Shown here: piece after piece, positions 49,308 to 60,270 of the stretch
Layout of the letters: each line of letters begins with the position of its first letter
Position numbering within the stretch: the first letter of the stretch is position 1
NCBI RefSeq assembly: GCF_009730915.1
Contig: NC_052481.1
Span: forward strand, 21,922,461 to 21,986,460
Direction of reading: 5' to 3'
Length of the DNA: 64,000 nt
From: Dioscorea cayenensis subsp. rotundata
Taxonomy: Eukaryota > Streptophyta > Magnoliopsida > Dioscoreales > Dioscoreaceae
Notes under the pieces: model-generated
The model's input: only the letters and a program-made list of their open reading frames with translations
Told to the model about the DNA's origin: nothing
Database searches by the model: none
Position numbers and translations under genes: made by a program

Positions 49308-51321
49308 CTACAAAACTGAGGTTTCTTCATTTCCTTTCCACAACCTCACTGTCTCTGAATCCTGAGAAACTTGCATCTCTTGTCCACCCCACAACCTCAC
49401 CCTCTTTGCAGCCTGAGCAGCCTGAAATTTAATTTTAAAAAAATTAAAACTCAAGTTCTCACTTAAATTGGAAACATTTATTCCCAATCTCTTTTACCTC
49501 ATCTTCCCAATTAGTTCTCCAAACGATATAAAGCAATATGAGTGTCTGCAATGCTGTTCCACATAACATACCAGCCCAAATTCCCTGCCATTAAATTCTT
49601 CAGCTTTAGATTCATAAATATAAACATTTTTAATAAAAGATGAACTTACCTCAACTCCCCATTTGACCCAATATCCCAAAACAAATCCTAAAGGAAGTCC
49701 AAATATGTAATAACAACCCAAGTTAATGTATGCTACCAAGGCTTGCCATCCACCTCCAATTGCAACACCTGCAATTCATATGATAATATTCTCATATTCA
49801 TTCATTGCATCACCTCAAATTCAATTCAATTGTGACCTGAAATCACAGGCTGAATGCTGTTGAGAACCATAGTCACTGCAAGAAGGTAAGCAATATGAGC
49901 AACAGCTCGCTGTAACTCTTTATCACTAGTGAAGATCACAGCGAAATAGTCTCGTGCCGCAGGATTATGACCATGAAAAGAATGCCAATCAAAAGTGATT
50001 GAAGAACGACGATGATGACGGAGTATTTAGCCGCTCTCGGGTGACCGGATCCAAGCTCATCTCGATACCCGAACACTGGAAGTAGAACAAGAAATAGTAA
50101 GGTAAGTGACATAGAATTGAAACAACTTCACATTGATAGTATTTACCCAATAGCAGCATTGATTCCCTATGAAAACACGCCTTCCCAACCATTAATGTTC
50201 ATACTGAAACACAAACAAAGAGTTGGGTTATGAATGAATGAATAAAATGAAATGAAATGAATTGAATTGAAGGGACTAACCAGATGGAGAGGGAACCGAC
50301 GTTGATCTCAGCATCGCCGAGGTGACCGGTGAGGACAACCAAGACCATCATGTACCAAACCTCAAGACAAAGCATGACTGCAGAGGCAAGAGACAACTTA
50401 ACAAATGCCCACATATCATTGAAAGCAGACCATGAAAAGCCCTTCCATCCATCCTTGCACCATCCAAAAATATACACAACTTGACCAAGGGCCAACACCC
50501 ATGAAGATATATCATAAGCAAAAGCAGCCCCTGCCAGTCCCCAATGGAACACATAGATGAACAAAGCCAGCAATCCAATATGCATCACAAGAGCAGCAAA
50601 GGCAAGATATGCCAGCACTGAAACCTTGCTCTGAGCCTGCAAAAACTTCTGGGTTGGAAAATTAATGGCTAATGAAAACATCTGTGGAATGATTTCAATT
50701 GTGAATTTCCCAGCAGCATCTGCTATCTGTTCTTCTTGGCCTAAAAGCTTCAGAATAGGAGTTGCAAACAGATAAATAGGACAGAGAATCACCGCAGATG
50801 CAAGAAGTATTATCCATGATCTCTGCATGTAAACACCCAGCATCTCCCACTTGCTCCTGCCCCAAAATGCTTTGCCTACAGTGTCTCCAATGCACTCCCC
50901 ATTCCAAGCTAAACAAAGACATCATGCATTAAAGAAAACCAAAAACAAACAAAGAGAACAATTGAATCAAATGAGATAGAGGGATAGAGGGATAGAGATT
51001 TCTACTTGCCAGGAATCCAAAAGAGAAGTTGGAGATGACAGAGAGGCCAATGGCAGCAGCAGAGAGCTGAAGGTTGCCCAAATGGCCAACAAAAGATTTG
51101 GTGGTAGAATTGATGCCATAGAAACAGAGGATATTGAAGGCTATGGGAGTAGCAATGGACCAGAGTTTCTTAGACTCTTGAACAAACAAGAAGCGTGCAT
51201 CTTTAAAACCATGAACTGGAGGGAAATCCTCAACATTATCACTAGTTCTTTCCTCCCAAGTTTGCAAACTATTGAAGGATACCATGATGGTTGGCTTGGG
51301 TTCTAAGAGAGGAGCTTCCAT
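49308..51321 (-). pseudogene. DTX-like: MATE/DETOXIFICATION transporter (DTX33/35-like) with several frame breaks
   Basis: Seven exons by splice sites and family match: 51321-51010, 50908-50281, 50203-50147, 50075-49837, 49768-49650, 49584-49498, 49421-49308. Conserved MATE segments are clear: SFVGHLGNLQLSAAAIGLSV, LGMGSALETL, MLGVYMQRSW, NFPTQKFLQAQSKV, SICMNINGW, ELGSGHPRAAKYSVI, VLNSIQPVISGVA, VAYINLGCYYIFGLPLGF, ending in a WGGQ-containing tail. MATE proteins are 12-span H+-coupled exporters of flavonoids and other small molecules at vacuolar or plasma membranes. Breaks: a stop after LETL with a lost base near 50877; TAG at 50169-50167; an extra base near 50060; a lost base near 49961, which restores the frame. 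Intron 1 has a GC donor (CTG|GCAAGT). Either a young pseudogene or poor base quality. Confidence 0.85.
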
Positions 51322-51420
51322 GGTTTCCCTCCTCTCTTCTCCTTGTCTTTAGGAGACTGCACTATGTTTAGGGTGCTTGGTTTGGTGGTGAGGAGTGGAG
51401 TTAGGAACACACACACAGAG

Positions 51421-51463
<43 letters not shown>

Positions 51464-51464
51464 A
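51421..51464. repeat. (GAAA)n microsatellite in the MATE gene leader
   Basis: Eleven GAAA units (TTTC on the gene strand), 100-140 bases upstream of the MATE ATG; likely in the 5' leader or core promoter. Confidence 0.95.
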
Positions 51465-51709
51465 AAAGAAACAGAGAGTGTTGTTGAACAGGGGATCTGG
51501 GAAGGAGAGATACGAGGAAACAAACAAACGGTTATTTGTAGCTTGAGGGTGGATTTTGGGAGTTTGGTTTGCTTTTGTGGCTTTGAGGGAGCCCGTGGGT
51601 GGTTAAGAAAGAGCACAGCGATGTAGACTTTGGTCTTTAACCTCTTGTGGACGTGGATCTTTAGTACCTATCCTCCCGGGAATTAAGTGAGGATTTTAAT
51701 GCCAGTGTT

Positions 51710-51736
51710 ATATATATATATATATATATATATATA
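51710..51736. repeat. (TA)n microsatellite
   Basis: About thirteen TA units. Confidence 0.9.
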
Positions 51737-52123
51737 ACATACGTAAACTGCTGGCATTCTGATTGAACACAGTAAACATTAGGAAAATACAGCGCGGGTT
51801 AATTAGTTTTTAGTTGAATTATGATATTGTATTAAAATTAATTAGATGGTTTAAATTAAAATATTGTGCGTTTACTTGTATAAGCTGCTCAATAATATTA
51901 TTTATTATACAATACATAATCATTTGATTTGAAATTTAATAGTTGAAATGAACACCAATTGATTTTTAATCTATAAATGTTTGTAAATAATGGATGTTTA
52001 TATATATACACATAAGTTTTTTTACCGTGAATAATAGAGTGATAATTTATTTTAAATTTTTTTTACTGTGAATAAAAGAGTGGTAATTTGTTTTCATCTA
52101 ATAAATCTGGATTTTGAGAGTTT

Positions 52124-52125
<2 letters not shown>

Positions 52126-52182
<57 letters not shown>

Positions 52183-52183
52183 A
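52126..52183. repeat. Compound (TC)n(AC)n microsatellite
   Basis: About 16 TC units pass directly into about 12 AC units, flanked by AT-rich unique DNA. Confidence 0.95.
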
Positions 52184-52599
52184 ACAATAGTTACATGATA
52201 TAATATGATTTATATTAATTATATATATTGTTTCTTTAAAATTAAAGTAAAGTGGATTAATCGTTGTTGTAGTGAAATAAATAAGAAAAAAAAAACAAAT
52301 AAAGAATTGAACAATGAAATATATGTATATACCACCAGCATATTAAGAGAATTAGTATTTTATTATCTTCTTGATTGAAAAAATTAAATTAGGTTTTGAA
52401 CCACTAAAATTGTGAAAAATAAATAAGACTGTATTAAAAAGATAAATTTTTAAATGATTTTTTTAGAATTGATTTTAGATGAAATCATACAATAAAAAAA
52501 TAATTTTTTTCTTTTGTAGTTGGACAGTGTGGACTAAATGCAATACGTACATTTTTTATTTTTTTTTTTATCATTTCGCTTCAATCATTCTTTGGAAGA

Positions 52600-53035
52600 A
52601 GAACATGCTCTCGAATTTTTATTAGACAATTAAATGTCTTATCGATCAGCATTTACACAAACACAAATATTAAAAAAATAATAAGATATTAAAATTTTAG
52701 ATTTTTTTCATATTTTAAACAATATTTTATATGGTTGTTAATTGATAACATAGATATACATAAAAATTAAATACTTTGGATCAAAAGAAAGCGACATTTT
52801 TTCAAATAAATGGTTCTTAATGTCTTATACGGAAGATTATTGTTTAATTTTGCAGGAAAGCTACAACTAGCCTTAATCACATTAAATGCTAGAAATGATT
52901 TATAACGGTAGGTAATATGTCTAGAAATTATTTATAGTGGTAGGTGATATGCCTAACAATTATTGCAACGTCAACGCAGTATTTCATTGTCTTTTTTTTA
53001 ATATTTATTTGAATTTTAAAAATACATCCCACAAG
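52600..53035. repeat. Repeat block interrupted by the LINE, left part
   Basis: It matches 57225-57820 (landmarks GACAATTAAATGTCTTAT, AAGATATTAAAATTTTAGAT, TTGATAACATAGA, GGAAGATTATTGTTTAATTT, GCAGTATTTCATTGT). It ends with ATCCCACAAG at the LINE's left edge. The other copy reads on without a break, so this is a split copy. Confidence 0.8.
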
Positions 53036-53042
53036 TTTTGAG

Positions 53043-53753
53043 AACCATTTCTTTCGGATCTTTGGTCGTGCGAGAGCTTTTGGGCTTAAAGTGGACCTCA
53101 GGAAGCTGTTTGCCTTCAAGTCTCAAGTTGATCTGTCCTCTTTGGAGCGGCCGTTCACGATGGAGGAGCTTAAATGTGCGGTTTTTGAGTTGGGGCGAGA
53201 CAAAGCGCCGGGGCCGGATGGTTTCCCTTTGGTATTTTTTAGGGAATTCTGGGAATTAACCAAAAACGACTTATGGAAGCTCTGTGAGGATTTTTTTGCG
53301 GGAAAGGCAAATCTCGAAAGAATTAATTGGGCAAATATTGTGCTCATTCCTAAGGTAGACACTCCTACGTCGCTTGGGGATTTTCGACCAATCAGTTTAA
53401 TTAATTCTACTGTAAAGATCATCTCCAAGATGTTGGCTTCCCGATTAGGCAAGGTCATGGATAAGCTTGTGGAGCGTGAACAATCTGCGTTCATGAAAGG
53501 GAGATGTATCCTTGATAACATTGCCACTGCAGAGGAGTTGATTTTCAGTATGCATAAAAATCACTCTGCTGGGCACATTCTGAAAGTTGACTTTGCGAAG
53601 GCGTTTGACACGGTGGACTGGGACTTTTTGTTGGAACTTTTACAGGCTAGGGGCTTTGGGGTCAGATGGGTGGAGTGGATCCAGCGCCTACTATGTTCCT
53701 CTAAGGCCTCGATTCTTATTAATGGGTCTCCAGATGGGCTACATCCCGTGCAG
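53043..53753 (+). pseudogene. LINE reverse transcriptase, N-terminal part
   Basis: The frame encodes the start of a non-LTR reverse transcriptase: DKAPGPDGFPLVFF, LIPKVDTPTSLGDFRPISLI, KGRCILDNIATAEELI and KVDFAKAFDTVDWDFL (the first catalytic Asp region). It ends at TAG 53754-53756, where the next bases still read RVRQGDPLSPLLFALVMD, so the enzyme is broken by a stop. Confidence 0.88.
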
Positions 53754-54881
53754 TAGAGAGTGCGTCAAGGCGATCCCCTCTCCCCCCTTCTCTTTGCGTT
53801 GGTAATGGATGTCTTAAACTCGATGTTTCGGCATGCCTTATACACCAAAGTGTTGGTTGGTGTTCCTCTGGGGGAGTTCGGTAGTAGGTGTAACCTCCAT
53901 TATCGCGGATGATCCTGTCGGTTATTACTACGGGTGGGATGGAGGACCTAAGGGTGGTGAAGCTTATGCTTTATGTGTTTGAAGGTTTGACGGGGTTGGA
54001 GACTAATTTCGCTAAAACTTGTTTGTATTCGAATAAGGTGGGCGTCTTGCACCGCGGCGGCTGAGACGCTAAACTGTGCGATGGGCACTCTCCCCGTTCT
54101 ATATTTGGGTATCCCCATTTCGGGACGTAGGCCTCGCTAAGCAAGGCGGGAAAGTCTCATTCTTAAGATTCGGAGACGGCTGTCGGCTTGGAAGGTTCGC
54201 TACCTGTCGCTCGGGGGTAGACTTACTCTTGTCAATTCCGGTGCTTTCGGCGATTCCCACTTCTTGGATGTCATTGTTTTCGGTTGCCTCAGTTTGGGTG
54301 GTCAGCGCATCGACCAAATTAGGCGTGACTTTTCCGTGGTCGAGGGATCGACTTGAACATCCCGGGTGTCGATTTGTGAGTCGGACAAACTTGTGTCGCC
54401 ATGCGACCCGGGGTGGTTAGGGGCATCCTTGGAATTGACACTTTTAATCAGTATTCTTGGGGAAATGGTGGTGGAAATTCTTAACTTTTCCCGGTTGGTG
54501 TGGGTCGGAGGTTATTCAATTTAATTATGGGATGAATCATTTGGAATATGTTCCCCGGGATTACTTGGGTCGGATCTCTTTTTTTCGGAAAGGTGTCCTT
54601 ACTGCTCTCAGGCGTTTCGTGAGTCGTATTGTGCATAATGTTCAGTCGGGATGGGAAACGCTTTTTTGGAAAGATCAATGGCTTGACGGTAGAGCTCCTA
54701 GGTTCCTGTGGCAGGATAGGTTTGCCAGTTGCCTTCACCCTATCGGTTCAATCCGGGAGCCGAGTGCTCGTTGGAGGCGAGCCTCCGTTCGTTTGTTCTC
54801 TCGAGTGAATCGATCGGAGATACTTTGAGGGCCCCCTAACGATTCGCACTCTGACAAGAAAAATTTGGAGGCTTACTGGTA

Positions 54882-55313
54882 ATGGCGCTGCTCTCTGTGA
54901 AATCTTTCTATTACTTCATTTGTGATGGGGGTGTACGATGTCCTGTCGCGAAGTTCTTCTGGAGTAGCATCTGCCCAAAGAAGATCAATCTCTTCAATTG
55001 GCTAGCGTGGAAGGACAAAATTCTGACATTGGAAAACCTAGCCAAACGGAGATGCAACCGCCTGCCTACTGCTACCTGCGTGCTTTGTCATGAGAACATG
55101 GAATCTGTTGATCATCTTTTTTTACTCTGTCCGGTTGCTCGACAGGTGTGGGCATATTTTGGGCAGACTCTTCGGCTGTCGGAGCCACCTGGATCTTTTT
55201 CCATTGTCTGGGGTGTTTGGAGAACCTCTCTCTTGTCTGGCGTTAGAATTTTTGGGGAATTAGTGATTAAGGCGATTGTTTGGAACATTTGGCTTGCTCG
55301 TAGTGATTGCATG
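54882..55313 (+). pseudogene. LINE C-terminal zf-RVT domain
   Basis: SVKSFYYFICDGGVRCPVAK, FFWSSICPKKINLFNWLAWK and CVLCHENMESVDHLFLLCPV form the zinc-binding zf-RVT module found after the reverse transcriptase in plant LINEs. The frame runs to WNIWLARSDCM, where the solo LTR is inserted, and continues after it (FNANVIPV at 56484). Confidence 0.85.
55309..55313. repeat. 5-bp target-site duplication, left (GCATG)
   Basis: GCATG directly precedes the TGTTAG end of the solo LTR; repeated at 56481-56485. Confidence 0.9.
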
Positions 55314-56480
55314 TGTTAGTTCCTCCGGTGTGGTTTGTGGGTATTAAGTAACACTTAAGCACTCATAGAAGTCTCACACAAACCAATAAAGAAAAAGCAC
55401 ACAAACAAACACAAGAAGACACACAACGTTGGTAACCCAGTTCGGCGTCCACTCGCCTACGTCTGGGGGGCCAAGCCCGGAGATAAACAATCCACTAAAA
55501 GAGGTAAAAATATATGAGTACAAACACTTGTCACTCACACTCTCAACAATGAAGATCACTACCCTCTCTAGATTGTTTAGTGCTCACACACTCTCCTCAA
55601 AGAGTCACTCAAGAGTCACACCTTACAATCTACGAGCAAGGTAACTTATATAGACGCCTCAGCGTCCCCAAATATAGCACATACCTCTTTTTAGAATCTC
55701 TGCGACTACTAATTTAAAAACCGCTGAAATTAGTGCATTGCGACTCACTTGTAACATAAGTTGCAACATGTACTGACTCGCGACTTGGTGAGTTACAGTT
55801 ACGTTGCGGGACGACCTCAAGACCCATCAACCTCCCGGTCATGCTTAGTCCGAGTCGATGCGACTAAATCTCCCGATCCCATTGCCGCAACTAGCCTACC
55901 TCCTCGGGTTCCTCATCACGCGATCCCCTCGCAAAGGCGCACGTCCTTGTGCGTCTTCATGAAACTTGCCAAACTTAGTCTTCAATCTTCCAAGTTTAGT
56001 CTTCAAAGATTCTCCAAACTTGATCTTCGATTCACCCAAGTTTGGTCCTCAAATCTTCTTAGTTAATAGACTTGATGATTCTCATCAAGGATTCTTCAAA
56101 TCATATCTCCTTCAATTAATCTTCATTCACACCATGAATAGATCTTTCCTTAATTAAGCTCCACCATATTTAGTCTTCAATCAAATCATCTAAATATGGT
56201 CTTGATATGATCTTGTCTTCAAATGTAATGCATTGCCAAAAATAACTCCACCAAGATCTTCAAGATAGCTTCACCATGATCTTCAAGATATTTGGCTCCA
56301 TGTTAGAGACTTACTAAAAATAGCTCCATCAAGATCTTCAAGATGTTTGCCTTGCACTCCAAGTCTCCTTGCCATGTCACCATGCTTGCCACATCATCAA
56401 TTATGCTTTGTCACCTTGGTTGCCACGTCACTTGGTCTAGGTGTCAAATCATGCCAATAAATAGTGCGGTTGCACTAACA
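55314..56480. mobile_element. Solo LTR (1167 bp)
   Basis: It begins TGTTAG and ends CTAACA, the short inverted TG...CA ends of an LTR, and lies between GCATG copies. It contains a GTTGGTAACCCAGTTCGGCG / CCTACGTCTGGGGGG-type block common in plant LTRs. There is no primer-binding site, protease or polymerase, so it is a solo LTR left by recombination between two LTRs. The superfamily is uncertain. Confidence 0.9.
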
Positions 56481-56485
56481 GCATG
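56481..56485. repeat. 5-bp target-site duplication, right (GCATG)
   Basis: Matches 55309-55313. Confidence 0.9.
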
Positions 56486-57224
56486 TTTAATGCTAATGTG
56501 ATACCTGTGAACAGTTTATGTTTTAAGATTAATCGTATACTCTTATCCTCGGTTCTCGACTGCCTCGGTGAGCATTCGGGAGAAATTGGAAGGCCCCTAT
56601 ATCGATTGTCGCGTAGCACTAGAGTTCTTGGCTTCATGAGACGGAGGAGATCGCTGGTGTGCCACCTCCGGAGGCTTATACTGATCAGGGCGCTGGATAG
56701 CGGATCTTTGTTTCTGTCCGGTGGGGACCTCTTGGTCCCCTTTTTTGTTTCTGCTCTTGTTCTATTTTTGTTGCTTTTGATCCACAGCTAGTTGGTTTGT
56801 TGCTGTTGTTGTTTCCTGGATCCTGTGTGTTCTTTCTGCGGTTTAATATATGTGGTTTATCCACCTTTTCAAAAAATAAAAATAAAAAAAAAATAAGAAC
56901 CCTTTTGATTTTTACTGTTATAAGTGTTTCACCGATGAATTAATTAATTTTTTTAAAACTAGATTTTTTGCTTTATTGAGATTTTGAGTTTGAAAGTTGT
57001 GTAATCAATTTTTGACAAAACATTAAATATGGTAGAATTTCAAACTGAAAATATTATATATGATAAAAATATCCTTCAAAGTAATTTTTTGGAAGGTTAA
57101 ATGTAGTAGTTTTTGTAACTTAGATGTATTAATCTTTAAAACATATGTAATATTCAATAAAAAATCAAAATATTCTCAAATCTTTGTTTTCGAGGGAAAA
57201 TGCTACATATGAGTAAGGAGAATG

Positions 57225-57820
57225 CACTCTCGATCTTTTGTTGGACAATTAAATGTCTTATTATTTAGTTATTGCATTTACACAAATATTAAAAAAAATT
57301 AAGATATTAAAATTTTAGATTTTTTTCATATTTTAAAAAATATTTCTTTGTGGTTATTAATTGATAACATAGACATATACAAAAATTAGATACTTTGGAT
57401 AAAAAAAAACGAAAAATCACAATAAATTATATATCTTTTTCAAATCAATGCTTCTTAAAATCTCATATGGAAGATTATTGTTTAATTTTATTGAAAACCC
57501 GAAAGTAACCTTGAACATATTAAATGGTTGAAATGATTTATTACGAGTTTCGCTTTGCACGGAAATTAGATATTTTGGACCAAATAAAAATAAAAGTCAC
57601 AAGAAATTATATCATTTTCAAATAAATGCTTCTAATGTATTATATGGAAGATTATTGTTTAATTTTCCAGAAAAGCCTCAAGTAGCCTTGATCACATTAA
57701 ATGGTTGAAATGATTTATTTCAGTAGGTGATATGTTTAACAATCATCCCAACCTCATTGCAGTATTTCATTGTTTTTTTTTTTAAATGTTTATTTGCATT
57801 TTAAAAATTCATCCCCACAA
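57225..57820. repeat. Repeat block, second copy and partial third copy
   Basis: It matches 52600-53035. Within it, 57590-57820 repeats the GGAAGATTATTGTTTAATTT and AAATGGTTGAAATGATTTAT segment again, a further partial tandem copy. Non-coding. Confidence 0.75.
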
Positions 57821-57859
57821 TAAGAGCGCTTCGTTTATAATGTTTCACCAAATAATTTA

Positions 57860-58840
57860 TGTCACGCCCTGAGCCCAAGGCATCGACAAATGACCGCATA
57901 CCCACAGAGCTGAAACCTAGTGGGCACACAAGCCCTTAATATTTGTCTCACAAATATAAGGTATAACAAGGTACCAATATCATAAAAACATAAGAATTTA
58001 AGGGATACAATAACTAGGTTTACAACTATAATTTATGGAAACTAAAAGTGCAAGATACAAAGCTTTAAACAAATAACAAGTTCGAAGTTCACAACAGAAG
58101 GACTATGTACATGCTAACTAACTGGTGTTCACTCAACAATCCCCGCTAAGCTATCCATCACATACATACTCATGATCTGGAAAGGATAAAACCACTATTT
58201 ATAAGCTTGACTAAGCAACCACTAAAAACAACACAAATATAGGGATTACAAAAACTCAATAATTTCAAAAACATGCCCAAAAAAACATAACTTATAGTAT
58301 TCCAACAAACATAATTTTCCAAATAAATGAGTATATATGTCTCCCAAATAACTAATGCCGAAAACAAAATCACAGAATTCATATATTTAAACTCGGTGAC
58401 CCAAGTTGGATTGTCATAGTTCATTTATTAACCCTCGATGACCGAAGCCAGATTATCGAAGGCCGTTATTCTCCATCGATGGAACAATGCAAAACTATGG
58501 TTTCTTATCAGAGTCAAAGATTTATGTCGACATGGTCAGTGTTTAACCCCCAATGACAAAATTATTGCAAAGTTAACTTGGGGACTACAAGCTATATCAA
58601 AATATGTCGGTTCTAAAATTATTGTCAACGCGGAGATACTGAAATTCGATGATCTCATTTGTCTAATGAAAATAATTCTAATTATTTCAAAATAAAATAA
58701 AACTAATATGTGACAAGAATAATTAGAATTCAGTCAAACATGTAATAACAATAATTAAAATATAAGTAATCAATAACTGAATACATAATTAAAGTTATAA
58801 ATCATGATTACTGCAAACCATTCAATACTGAAGTAATAAG
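57860..58840. other. Unclassified repeat-like region
   Basis: TGTCACGCCCTGAGCCC at 57860 resembles the start of some plant LTRs, but no CA end with a matching target duplication was found. A frame of 85 codons at 58438 has no recognisable domain. Confidence 0.35.
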
Positions 58841-58941
58841 TGCTTCTAAAGGTTCAAAGTAAAAAGATATCTCTTCTCCACTCCTGCCTAGAGAACCCCT
58901 CCTCTCTGTTTCTGCTTCATCTTCCTCTTCCCCCTCTTGCT

Positions 58942-60212
58942 ATGGCGAGTGGGGGGCCAGCTCCCTCGCCTGAACCCCTTCGCCCCTCTCCTCCTTCTTG
59001 GGCTCAAATCGCCTCCAATCACACTAAAACTCAAGAAACCTCCCCCCTCCACAATCCTGCAGTCCTTAACAAACTCAAAGAAACTACCACCGATTTCGTT
59101 AAGCTTGATAGCGACACTCTAAATCGTGCCCGCCTGAGATTCCAACACTCACTCTTCGGCAAATTCTTCGGAAAGCCCCCATTATTTGAACAAGTGAAGT
59201 CAATACTCCTGAAGAAATGGGAAAGCTTTGGAGATATCCTGATCTCTGACCTTCCTAATGGTTTTATTCTTATACGTTGTTCTAATGAGTCTGTGATGCA
59301 GCGACTTATCTCTGAAGGACCTTGGACCATTAATGGCATCATTCTTCAGTTGTCTCCCTGGCGACCGTATTTTGAACCTTCGTTCACTAAGCTCACTACG
59401 GCTGCAATATGGATCCAACTTCATAATCTTCCCATTGAGTTCTGGAGTGGAGATACTTTAGAAACCATTACTGGTCAATTAGGTAATCTTCTGAAAATAG
59501 ATGAGCTTACTCTTTCTCTAACCCGTACCAAGTATGCCAGGATCTGCATTGAACTCGATCTTTCTAAACCGCTTTGCAAAGGCTTCTGGCTTGGAGATGA
59601 CTTTCATCGGGTCTTCATCGTTGTCTTGTATGAACGTCTTCCAACATTCTGTTATTCTTGTGGAGTGATAGGGCATGGGTCTAATTTTTGCAACCGCGTT
59701 CCAACAACTGGGAAGGCTAATGTCTATCAGCCCCCTCGTCAGCAGCGAGGGATGGAGGTTAGGCAGGAGCCGTCTCCCATGGCTGTCGGAACCGGTGCAA
59801 GTGATGCTGTCCCCTTCCCTACTCCTAGTGAGATCAATGACCCGTCGTCTTCCTCTATTCCAGAACCTGAATCGGATTTCGGACCATGGTTGCTCGTCTC
59901 TCGCCGGCGTGGCCTTTCCCGTTCTCGCGGTGGCAGTGTTCGCACTCCCTGTGCGGTTGCGGGATCGGCAGCCGACCCGAGAAGCGACGAGCGGTCATCC
60001 CGAGGCAACGATGGTCTGAGCTTACGTGGTGGACTCAGGGGAGGCGCTAGTGGGCGGCGTCACTCTCCCCCTGTCACTTCGCATGATTCCCCGTGTCTGC
60101 AGCTCTCTGTTCATTCTGACTTAGCTGTTGGGGCCGTTCCTCCCGTTGCACTTCCTTTAAAACCTGGGAACTCGGTTTCGCTCCATTCCAATGTCCCTAG
60201 GGACTCCACTAA
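58942..60212 (+). CDS. LINE-type first ORF (DUF4283 plus zinc knuckle), cut by a Harbinger element
   Basis: From the ATG at 58942 (MASGGPAPSPEPLRPSPPSW) the frame encodes a DUF4283 region (ILISDLPNGFILIRCSN, EGPWTINGIILQLSPWRP, IWIQLHNLPIEFWSG) and a CCHC knuckle CYSCGVIGHGSNFC at about residue 237, then a Pro/Ser-rich tail. It belongs to plant L1-type LINE first ORFs but is not a close copy of the one at 46018. It loses homology at the TAATGGGGCGTTTGG junction at about 60212, where a DNA transposon begins; a frame stop follows at 60376. An in-frame upstream ATG (58840) is possible but its extension is not conserved-looking. Confidence 0.75.
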
Positions 60213-60235
60213 TGGGGCGTTTGGATCATGGATTG

Positions 60236-60270
60236 AGGGCTTGGGAATGGGAATCTTATTCCCAAGCCCT
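60236..60270. repeat. Perfect 13-bp hairpin near the Harbinger left end
   Basis: AGGGCTTGGGAAT and ATTCCCAAGCCCT are exact reverse complements separated by nine bases. Subterminal palindromes like this are common in Tourist/Harbinger elements. Confidence 0.85.

Larger units (their letters stand above)
53036..56890 (+). mobile_element. 5'-truncated L1-type LINE, itself interrupted by a solo LTR
   Basis: The element starts inside a reverse-transcriptase ORF and ends with TTTAATATATGTGGTTTATC and an A-rich tail at about 56880. The paralogous unbroken sequence at 57815-57870 (CCCCACAATAAGAGCGCTTC) matches the left flank joined to the right flank, which marks the insertion site. The LINE is decayed: an in-frame stop at 53754 and several shifts between 53760 and 54880. 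Confidence 0.85.

Noticed and set aside
57860-58840. A second LTR starting TGTCACGCCCTGAG
   Set aside because: The start looks LTR-like, but no CA end with a matching 4-6-bp duplication could be found.
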